A DNA stretch of 64,000 nt from Aurantiochytrium sp. KH105. Lineage: Eukaryota > Sar > Bigyra > Thraustochytrida > Thraustochytriidae. The position numbers and the translations under genes were made by a program. Numbering within the stretch: position 1 is the first letter of the stretch; every line of letters starts with the position of its first letter. The notes beneath the pieces are model-generated. The model did no database searches and was not told the origin of the DNA. It saw only the letters and a list, made by a program, of their open reading frames with translations. Shown piece after piece: positions 39,163 through 47,500 of the stretch. The stretch spans positions 1 through 64,000 of the forward strand of contig BGKB01000121.1 in NCBI GenBank assembly GCA_003116975.1, written 5' to 3'.

Positions 39163-39306
39163 ATGGGCGGCCTGACGTGTGCGAGGTCTGGAGGCAAGTT
39201 GGGTGCGAGCGAGCAGCGGCAGTCCCGGTACTGCGCACTGCGAGGCGCGGCGGACGCGCGCGGGCGGCGGCGCGAGCGGGGCGGCGCGGGCGCGGCGGGA
39301 GGATGA
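39163..39306 (+). CDS. Upstream ORF whose stop overlaps the FrnE-like start
   Basis: A 47-codon frame (MGGLTCARSG start) whose TGA (39304-39306) overlaps the main ATG (39303-39305) as ATGA. It has no domain and is Arg/Gly/Ala-rich. If the ATG at 39163 is on the mRNA, it would tend to suppress or re-route initiation at the main start. It is annotated as a regulatory uORF rather than a protein gene. Confidence 0.45.
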   Translation: MGGLTCARSGGKLGASEQRQSRYCALRGAADARGRRRERGGAGAAGG

Positions 39307-39947
39307 CGTCGACGCGCGGGACGCTGGCGATCGACATCTACGCGGACCCGACGTGCCCGTGGTGCTGGATCGGGAAGCGCAACCTGGACGAGGCCATCCG
39401 GCAGAGCGGGCGGGCCGCGAATATCACGTGGTGCGTGTACCTGCTGCGGCCGGAGGTCCCGGAGGAGGGCAGCGACAGGCAGGAGGACGTGCGCCCGATC
39501 AACGACCAGCTGCTGGAGGCGGCCAAGACGGCTGGCATCGAGCTCACGGATAAGTGCGACCGCGTCCCCAGCACGCTCAAGGCGCACGCGCTGATGCGCT
39601 ACGCCGAGATGTTCGACCGCGCGGGCTCCGGCCATGAGCTCGTCGAGGTCCTCTTTCGCAGGTACTTGCACGACGGCGAATTCATCGGCAGCGAAGACGT
39701 CCTGCGCGCCGCCGCAGAGGAGGTGGGCATCGCAGATATGGACCGCGCCTTTGCGTACATTCGCCGGCCCGACATTCTCCAGGAGATCCGCGAGGACTCG
39801 CGCGTCAACGCGCGGCGCGGCATCTCCAGCGTGCCCACCTTCTTCGTCAATGGCAGACCCATCTTTTCGGGTGCCCAACCTGTGTACAAGTTTCTCGAGA
39901 TCCTGAACGACGAGGCAAAACTTGTCGATGTCTTTCGGGTCGATTGA
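39303..39947 (+). CDS. FrnE/DsbA-family thiol oxidoreductase
   Basis: 214 residues from the ATG at 39303, typical of the FrnE branch of DsbA-like thioredoxin-fold proteins. The active site is Cys18-Pro-Trp-Cys21 in DPTCPWCWIGK, and the cis-Pro loop is SSVPTFFVNG at about 178. The helical insertion between these has the LKAHALMRYAEMFDRAG pattern common in the family. There is no signal peptide, so a cytosolic disulfide oxidoreductase/isomerase or redox chaperone role is likely. The frame is open upstream to 39177, but that stretch is Arg-rich and unlike the family. Translation may be influenced by the overlapping uORF. Confidence 0.88.
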   Translation: MTSTRGTLAIDIYADPTCPWCWIGKRNLDEAIRQSGRAANITWCVYLLRPEVPEEGSDRQEDVRPINDQLLEAAKTAGIELTDKCDRVPSTLKAHALMRYAEMFDRAGSGHELVEVLFRRYLHDGEFIGSEDVLRAAAEEVGIADMDRAFAYIRRPDILQEIREDSRVNARRGISSVPTFFVNGRPIFSGAQPVYKFLEILNDEAKLVDVFRVD

Positions 39948-41163
39948 TGTGATCTCGCAATCTACTTTCGTCACGTCGTACGTGGGGCCGCACATCGAAA
40001 TATTGTGAAACAAAAAAATCCAGCCCATTCGAGCGGCTCCGTGGCAGGCTCTCTCAATCTGATGAAAAAGTTCTTCCTTTTGTCCACGAAGCTAATGCCA
40101 CTCGGAGACGACTTTCTCATGTCAATCACACGCGAAAAGCAAAGCGTCTTCATCTTCGAAATGCCTTTGTGGCAATTACCAGCTCATCCAAGAAGCCTTT
40201 TTCTTCTTTTTCCAATGGTGGGCTTTTTTTTTCTCCCTGAAAGGTTGTTGCACCGTGCCGCGTCATCAAGCACTCTCATATCTCTCTCTCTCTCTCTTTG
40301 GCTTTATTCAAAGTTAAAGCGATTCGCGGGAACGTGAGGCTGCATGAAAGACGAACTCTTGCCGCTAGGCTTAGTCCGGTCCTCAACCAGCTAACTTGTC
40401 ATTCATTTCATTTTCATCTCTACAAAGTCCACCCTGCATGCAACCTAGCCTCGTGCTTGGGATGCGCACACCGAACACGGACATGCAACGTCTCTCACGA
40501 ATCATAGGAGACCAACCGAGCTGGCTGATGATAGGTTGTAGGCCTATCGTCGCCGTCGTCGCTGATGTCGTTTTTGATCATCGAGGAAAGATGAACCGAT
40601 CGCAGAAAGATCTCCTTTTGGACGTGTGAAAGATGGTTGAGAGCGACAAGAGAGTGCGCCTTGCAATCTCCTTTCTTTGGTCAGCTCTGCTGCTGGTCTG
40701 CTGGTTGTGGTGGCTCACTGTCCCTCCGCGCCGGCGCGCAGCGTGGGGAGGGGCCGAGAGGGCGAGGGCTTGGGCTTGCTTAGGCGGCGGCCGCGTATCC
40801 TCGCCATCGCTAGTGGCTCAACGTTGTGCTAGGCACCTCACCTCACCCTTTTGAGGTCATCGGTTCTCAACGACGAGGGCACGGTTGCTCGTGATCTTAC
40901 TTTCTTCTTTCGTTCGTCAGTCCTGGGTGAGACATCGTTTGCTCGTTTGCTTGCTTGCTTGCTTGCTTGCCTGCTTGCTTGCTTGCTTGCTTGCTTGCCT
41001 GCTTGTTCGTTCGCTTAGCCTGCCGAGAAAGAGAAACTCAGCCGAGGCTGGAAAAGGTCGCGAGGCTCGAAACGTCGCAAGGCAAGGCTTTACCTTTTGA
41101 AAAAAAAAAGGTCGCAAGACTTTCACCCAAAAAGGTCGCGAGGCCCGAAAAGTCGCGGCCAAT
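39948..41163. other. Intergenic, no gene seen
   Basis: 1.2 kb after the FrnE-like gene. The first part is AT-rich (3' flank, with a (ct)n run near 40275-40296). A (cttg)n tract lies at 40940-41005, and a aaggtcgc/gaggc motif recurs at about 41055-41160 just before the next start. A 73-codon frame at 40633-40854 has a hydrophobic stretch but no other support. Confidence 0.5.
40940..41005. repeat. (TTGC)n microsatellite
   Basis: About sixteen units with ttgc to ctgc changes, 160 bp before the first membrane RING gene. Confidence 0.9.
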
Positions 41164-42081
41164 ATGGCGCTCGTTGAGCTTATGCGCGTCCTCATGTTCA
41201 TATCTGCTGCACCGTTGACTGGACTGCTCCTCTCCAAATTAGTCGAGTATTCATTTTTCTGGGTACCCAAGGCAGACAAAATCGGAGGCGCCCGCTTTCT
41301 TTTTCTTTTGCTTGGTGTGCCCTCCGTCGCATGGTACGGGAAAGAATTTACATGGCAAAACAGCAGTTTCTATGGTTTCGCCGCCCTTGTCCTCGCGATC
41401 GCAATACTCGGCTTGTACTGGATGCGGAAAAAGCAGTTCAGCGGACAGTGCAGCCTTCGGTTTGCTGGCAGAATCGAAGTCGAGCATCACGATGAAGAAG
41501 CGAAAGAAGACTTGCACAGTGTGACTGCCAATATGATATCACAAGACATCTCGCGTGCTTCTTCAGATCAAGAACTTAAAGCAATCCTCCTAAAGGCAAT
41601 GCAACGCTTCCACGACGTCAAGTTATCACACGAGAAACGGCTTGCCTCCCGCATTCGCTTTGCTCGCAAGCACCTGTCTTTCAAAGACAGCAACTTCTCC
41701 ATTGCAAACCTCGATGAGCTCTTAGACAACACGTCTGCCTTTCACAAGACGAAGCTCGACAGATTTATTGAAGACGAACGCGTGAAATTGAAAAAGGCCA
41801 TCGATACCCGGTCTGCACAGGTGAGCCTCGACGAACCTCCGCAATGCCCAGTCTGTCTTCGCGACGATATTGCCTCAAGTATCCTCGTTCTCAGATCCTG
41901 CAAGCACTTTCTGTGTGCCGTCTGCGCAAGCCAGGTGATCCTCGAGGCCAACAGCAAGCACCGCACTCCAAGATGTCCTTACTGCCGCACAAATTTTATG
42001 TCGGAAAACGCTGTACTTCACCCGGACAAGCCGATCAACTCTGTTCGCCAGCTTCATGCTTTTATCAAGCAAAATATGTAA
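41164..42081 (+). CDS. Membrane-anchored RING protein, copy 1
   Basis: 305 residues with three or so hydrophobic helices in the first 85 residues (MRVLMFISAAPLTGLLL, FLFLLLGVPSVAW, ALVLAIAILGLYW), a helical cytosolic middle (about 115-215) and a C3HC4 RING at 226-272 (CPVCLRDDIASS ... CKHFLCAVC ... CPYC). It ends with a short tail, LHPDKPINSVRQLHAFIKQ. This fits an E3 ubiquitin ligase on an internal membrane. The gene at 42973 is a diverged paralogue sharing the layout, the DDIAS signature inside the RING and the tail. Both are less GC-rich than their neighbours. Confidence 0.82.
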   Translation: MALVELMRVLMFISAAPLTGLLLSKLVEYSFFWVPKADKIGGARFLFLLLGVPSVAWYGKEFTWQNSSFYGFAALVLAIAILGLYWMRKKQFSGQCSLRFAGRIEVEHHDEEAKEDLHSVTANMISQDISRASSDQELKAILLKAMQRFHDVKLSHEKRLASRIRFARKHLSFKDSNFSIANLDELLDNTSAFHKTKLDRFIEDERVKLKKAIDTRSAQVSLDEPPQCPVCLRDDIASSILVLRSCKHFLCAVCASQVILEANSKHRTPRCPYCRTNFMSENAVLHPDKPINSVRQLHAFIKQNM

Positions 42082-42972
42082 ATTCTGTTGTTGTATGACC
42101 TTCTTTTTGGGATCACGGCACGATTTTGTTGATGAGAGCCCAACTGGATCTCAAACACCGATGGCGAAGCCGACGGAGAGCAAAGTGTGAATGATGACTC
42201 ATCCTGGGATGAGTGGTAAAAAATTGATCCCTACTTCAACGAGGACGAGAAATTGTTGAAGTGCATCTGGCTCTGGCTCTGCCTCTGCCTCTGAGCTACG
42301 TTTCCTGAGCTGACAGCGTTTCATCGGCGTGACCAGTGGTCCCATGGAGAGCCGCGCGACGCGACACCGTTGGCTGTCCATACATCCAGCAAAGAGCCGG
42401 AAATTGGATCTCAGGCGTGGATGACCGGGCAGCAAGGGGCACAGGTCGCCTTTCACAGGAAAAAGATAAAATGGACACAGCTCCAGGAAAGCTTGCACTC
42501 CGATGCGTGTCACGCTGCACCTGCTTATCGACCTTGAGGCAGGCTCTTCCACCGTCCCGCCAACCAACAACCCAAGCTGCACAGTCGATCGAGGGGATAT
42601 TGAAAAAAGGTTTATTTTTGCACACGAACAAGTGTGGCCTCCTCGTCGAAGTGCACGTCCAGCTGCCCTCCGTAGTATGCCTCCATTCAGAAGCATCAGC
42701 ACGCGCATTAAAGTATGGCTTTCTGGATTTTGCGACGGAAAAATAACCATGACATGGCCACACTTGTCCATCGTAGGACACTTTTTTTTATTTCCTTCAA
42801 ACAACAAAATCGTGATAAGCGCGGGAGGCGCGTTGTCGAGAGTCTTCTCTTGGCGCAACGAGCAAACCCGAAATCGAGCGACGTGTTACGCTTGCAGCGT
42901 AAGAGAGAGAGTCCCGAAGAGACGAAACGGACCGTCATCTAAGGGAGGGCGGGTCCTTCTACTCGCGGATCA
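42082..42972. other. Spacer between the RING paralogues, no gene seen
   Basis: 891 bp of moderate GC. Short frames on both strands do not resemble known domains or the flanking RING genes, so I see no decayed third copy. Confidence 0.5.
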
Positions 42973-43995
42973 ATGAGTTGGCGAACCGGTACGGACTTGG
43001 CGCAGCTTTTTCGCAAGGATGATGAGTTCCTTCACGAACAGCATGTGATGAGCATTGTGTTAGGCATTTTATTCGTCTATGTTTCTGCTGTTCACTTCTC
43101 GCTAGGAATGACTGGGGTTCATAGTCAAAGCTTCACTTTGCACAGTTTCGGGCTCTTCTCACTGAATTTTATTCTTCTCTACAAGATCAATCCCATGGAG
43201 CTAGTGCCCGGCGGACTTCATAAGGTTTACGGCACCGGATACATCCTAATCTTCTTGATTCTTTTTGTACTCCAATGCATTTTTCTCGGAGGGTTCAACA
43301 GTCTATTGAAAACGATTAGTTGGAGCTTCTGGGTCAGTCTCTGGACGATGGAGCTTTATTCGGCAGTCGTCCGCGAGGGTCAGAAATGTGAAACATGTGT
43401 GTATGGCCTAATAGTATTCAAGGAGGGCCGTACAAATACGAAAGAGAGCTTATTGAAGATTGTCACCGACGTAAGTGACACGCAGCTAAGCTGTGCTGGC
43501 AATCTAGCCTCCATTCAGGCTCTCGATGTAACAGTTTCTCGCATGCTTGAGGAAGCAACGGAGCAGCATCGGAAGCAGCTCGTGAATGAAGCATTGCACA
43601 TTTATCACCGAAGCGCTCATATTACAAACATCGACATGGTCCTCATCGCAGCCTTGGAAAAGCGCCAAAAAGCACTTATTGAGAACCTCGAAAGCGCGCA
43701 AGAAGCCTGGAAGCGAGCAGTAAACTTGCGAAAGCCTCAAGTGGAAATCGAAACGGCAGTGGAATGCCCAGTTTGTTATCGGGATGATATTGCATCAAAT
43801 TTGGCGATCTTACGTCCCTGCAATCACTGTCTTTGTGCTGTGTGCGCATGCAAGATTCTCTCCAAGGCCAGTCGTTCTCTAGGTCGCGCGACTTGCCCGC
43901 TTTGCCGCGGAAGTTTATCTGAGGACATTCTGCACCCGGAGCAGCCTCTTAACTCAAATCGCGAGCTTCAAGCTTATCTCAAAACTCATTCGTAG
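42973..43995 (+). CDS. Membrane-anchored RING protein, copy 2
   Basis: 340 residues. Four or so hydrophobic helices are seen in the first 125 residues (VMSIVLGILFVYVSAVHFSL, FGLFSLNFILLY, YILIFLILFVLQCIFL), then a helical segment and a C3HC4 RING from residue 265 (CPVCYRDDIASN ... CNHCLCAVC ... CPLC). The tail LHPEQPLNSNRELQAYLKTH matches copy 1. The membrane part is much more diverged than the RING and tail, as expected if the ligase half is constrained and the sensor half varies. It lies 583 bp before the CHAT-helicase gene on the same strand. Confidence 0.82.
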   Translation: MSWRTGTDLAQLFRKDDEFLHEQHVMSIVLGILFVYVSAVHFSLGMTGVHSQSFTLHSFGLFSLNFILLYKINPMELVPGGLHKVYGTGYILIFLILFVLQCIFLGGFNSLLKTISWSFWVSLWTMELYSAVVREGQKCETCVYGLIVFKEGRTNTKESLLKIVTDVSDTQLSCAGNLASIQALDVTVSRMLEEATEQHRKQLVNEALHIYHRSAHITNIDMVLIAALEKRQKALIENLESAQEAWKRAVNLRKPQVEIETAVECPVCYRDDIASNLAILRPCNHCLCAVCACKILSKASRSLGRATCPLCRGSLSEDILHPEQPLNSNRELQAYLKTHS

Positions 43996-44578
43996 CGTGA
44001 GCAACAATTAGGCTAGATCATCAATATGAAACCCTTTCTTTTCGACCCTTCTTCGGATGGTTTTATCACGGCTCGACAATTCCTCACTGTCGATTGATCG
44101 TGATCGAAATCAGGTGGCCAGTATCAATGACCATGATTGTTGCAGCTATGCGTTGCCTCTTGAGACAGCACCTAGAAACTCTGCTCTGTCCTTGCGTGGC
44201 CACGCTCGCTCGCTCGCCGCACAAACTAGGCCAGGTCCATGCCAAGGTCGGGCCATCACTTCGCGCGCCCGGCCTGGCTTAGTCAGTATCGCCGGAAACA
44301 ATCCTGGCGAAGGATCGCTGCTGATGTCGCTGCTAATGAGGGTGAGAGCGCGATGAGAGTGCGATGAGAGCGCCACTCAATCCCTGGCGAAGGATCGCTG
44401 CTGATGACGCTGCTAATGAGGGCGAGAGCGCCATGAGAGTGCGATGAGAGCGCCACCCAATCCCTCCTAAAGATTCCCGTGGAATGCAAGATTCCCGTGG
44501 GAAAAGCTCCTGCCTGCGAGCACCGGCCGGCAGTCTTCGAACGGGGTGAGCGAGCGAGCGAGCGGGCGCCACGCGGCG
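43996..44578 (+). promoter_or_regulatory. Upstream region of the CHAT-helicase gene with tandem repeats
   Basis: 583 bp containing two 79/80-bp direct repeats plus a partial third (44300-44480) and a doubled attcccgtgg motif at 44474-44500. A gagcgagcgagcg run directly precedes the start codon. Confidence 0.5.
44300..44458. repeat. 79/80-bp tandem direct repeat
   Basis: Copy 1 (44300-44378) and copy 2 (44379-44458) differ at only a handful of positions, and a third copy starts at 44459 but breaks off. Each unit contains two gatgagag-gcg sub-repeats. It lies 120 bp upstream of the CHAT-helicase start. Confidence 0.9.
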
Positions 44579-47500
44579 ATGAGTTCCGACTGGGTCGACC
44601 TCGGCGACGCTGATGCTCGCGATGGCAATGCAGAGGGAGCGCGCGAAGCCACTGCTGCCGCGCATGACGACGGCGGGACCTCGCAGCCGGAACTGGGAAC
44701 TGGCGAAGCAATGCACAGCATGACCTCGGAGCAGCACCAGCAGCAGCACCAGCACCAGCAAGTGCTCTGGCAAGACGTCTGGGTCCAGGAGCAAGAAAAG
44801 GATCAGTGTGAGCACCAGGACCAGCACCAGCAGCACCAGCACCAGCAGCACCAGCAGGACCAGCAGCAACAACAGCAGCACCAACACCAGCAGCACCAGC
44901 ACCAGGACCAGCACCAGGACCAGCAGCAACAACAGCAACAACAGCACCAGCACCAGCACCAGGAGCACCAGGAGCACCAGCAGCACCAGCAGCACCAGCA
45001 GGACCAGCAGGACCAGCAGCAAGCGCTCTTGCAAGACGCCCAGGCCCAGGAGCGAGAGGAAGAACAGTGGAAGCAGCACCAGCAACAACAGCAGCACCAG
45101 CAGCACCAGCAGCAGAGTTCACACATCTCAGAACAGAACTCGGACGTCCTCGAACAACAAGCCACCCGCCGTGAAAGCGAGGAGATACAAGCGAGCACGG
45201 AAGAGAGCAACGCTTCAATCGAAGACATCGTGGGCGACATAGCGCGTATTTGCGCAGGAATGCCCGCGAGGATTCTGCAAGAACTGCGACGGGAAGAAGG
45301 TGAAGATTCTCTTCCGATTGAGAGGCTCTCATGGAACAGCCGAAAAATTGTGCAAGGTCTCAAATGGACGGAATCTCACACGAAATGTGTGGTGCAAGAG
45401 GCAAGTGGAGCGATTGTCCTAAAGGATGTCAAGGACCGCTTTCCGCCTGAAAGCGTTATGTTGGGCGTTCTCGTCATTTACAAACTTTATGATGTAGAAA
45501 GAGCTCCAGCAATTCGATACACGGGCAGCAAGCGAGGTGGGCCAGATGATGTGGAGGGTCTTAATGTTGAAGACATTCTCGAATGGAAGGATCAAAACGG
45601 TCGGATTTACAGGCGAAGCGAAAGTGGTACTGGCAACTTAACTGTCAATGTCTTTGACGACTGCAATCGGTTCGAGTTCAAACGTACAGAAACTCCGAAA
45701 CCTGTGGGGGACTCCCCCAAGGAGGCTAAAAAGCATATCAAGGAAAAGCTCAAGGCCGTCTACGTTAGGAATATCCTTTCCAGCGCTGCGAAGGTTTCGG
45801 CGCGCAGAAAGCGCGAGGCCATGAATGATGCGTACGTTGACGATGCGAATATAAAAAGGCCTCGTCACGATTCATCATTCGAGAACCCAAAGGCTGGTCA
45901 TCGTGGTGCAAAAACGCACCTCGAAGGCTCTGATGACGACTCTGAAGATGCGGACGAGGTGTCGGATCTCGACAATAAATCAACCACACTTTGCATTGTC
46001 ATCTCCGGCGCGGAGCCCGTTCCTTTGTGGGAGGAAGAACTCGCTGCCTTGGAAGCTTGTGCAAAGGGCCCATTTCAGGTTGCCCATGTCAACAGCAACC
46101 AAAAGCTGAAAGAGGCTTTTGATCTGTCGGAGCTGGTACATGCAGATGCCCTCCACATCCTTGGCAAGCGTTCATCAAAGGATAGCGACCCGGGCGCAGC
46201 TTTCATGAATTTTTCTGACGGCGCCAAGCTTACCAACGAGGAACTTTTTTCTTTCTTGGAGAAGTGGGCAAACGACTCTCGCCGCCCTCACCAAGTGCTC
46301 CTATCGCTCAGCATCTGCGATACCGAAAGTCTGGGCCAGTCTGTCGCACAGTCCTGCATGGGAAATCTCAGGGGAGTAGTTTGTGTTCCGGGCTCTCTGG
46401 ATGCACAAGTCGCGGTGGACTTCTTTCCTTCTTTGTATCAGATGCTGAACGAAGGCGAAACATTGAGGGACGCGTTCAAGCTCGCTACCGCTAACGCACG
46501 TGCTACTTTGTCCTCAAATGTTAGTAGCAACCGTGACTTTGCTCTCCCTGCACTTCTTTCGCCAACCAAAGATGGGTCATCTTGGATGTCTGTCGTTGAT
46601 GTGGATGACTTTCGCGCAAGGGCTCAGAACCTTACAGAGGAGAAGTCCTGGGAACGTCGCGTTCTTCTGGCAAGTGCACAAGCTGAGGAGTTTGCCAAAG
46701 CTATGGCTGTCACCGAGGTGTATCGCCCGATTCACCTGCGCGACTACCAGCAACATCTCGTCTCCAGTGTGCTGCAGGGATTCGCCGAGGAGAGAAACTC
46801 GGTTGTGTATCTGCCGACTGGAGCGGGCAAGACAGCCGTCGCGGCAATCGTTATGCACCGCCTGAAGCTGCCCTTCAGTGTCTTTGTGGTGCCCACCGTT
46901 GTACTTGTGTATCAGCAGGCCCGCGCAATCGAAGAGACTACTTGTCTTCGTGTGGCCCGCGCGTGCGGAGGGCTGCACACAAACGCGTGGCATGAGCTTC
47001 GGGCCTCTTTTGATGTCGTCTGCATCACATATGGAATGCTTCAGGACTTCATTGCCGAAAACCCGGGTGACGTGCTGGAGAGCATCGACTTTCTTGTTCT
47101 TGACGAGTGTCATCACGCTCGTGCGAAGCACGGCTATGCCAAACTGCTGGCAAAGTTTGCACAGCTGCCAAGGAGACCGCCGTGCTTGGGCCTGACGGCT
47201 AAGTTTGTGAACAAAGCAAAAATCGCGGACGGCATTGCCGCTGAGATTCGCGATGTTCTGAAGAACATTGGCATGGTTCGAGATGAAAAGGACTCCCATA
47301 CGGTCAAGCCTGCCCGTCTCCTGATCAGTCCAGGAGTTAGAGAGCGACGTATTGACGTAGTGACCGAAGAGGTCGACGCGCTCACCAAGGCACGCGTCCA
47401 GGAAATCGCAGACACGTTCGAAGACAGCATTCGAGAGAAAGTGGATCCGAAGGTTTGGGGCAGTGAGCTAGAGTATGCGCTGACCTTGAAAACCCCTGAT

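Larger units (their letters stand above)
37295..39302. promoter_or_regulatory. Repeat-rich divergent spacer between HPPD-like and FrnE-like genes
   Basis: 2 kb with no convincing main gene. It contains four separate simple repeats: (cctg)n at 38365-38401, (tggc)n at 38660-38708, (ctctg)n at about 38938-38966 and (ggca)n at 39095-39147. A strong GTGAGT donor-like site at 38909 suggests a 5' UTR exon for the plus-strand gene, with candidate acceptors near 39150. A 47-codon upstream ORF (39163-39306) closes the region. Confidence 0.5.

Noticed and set aside
38772-40028. 418-residue minus-strand frame over the FrnE-like gene
   Set aside because: Arg/Ala/Pro-rich shadow running through microsatellites and antisense to a well-conserved gene.
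44333-45332. Long minus-strand frames rich in Leu, Val or Ala
   Set aside because: They are the reverse reading of the CAG/CAC tract in the CHAT-helicase gene; no domain and no start context.
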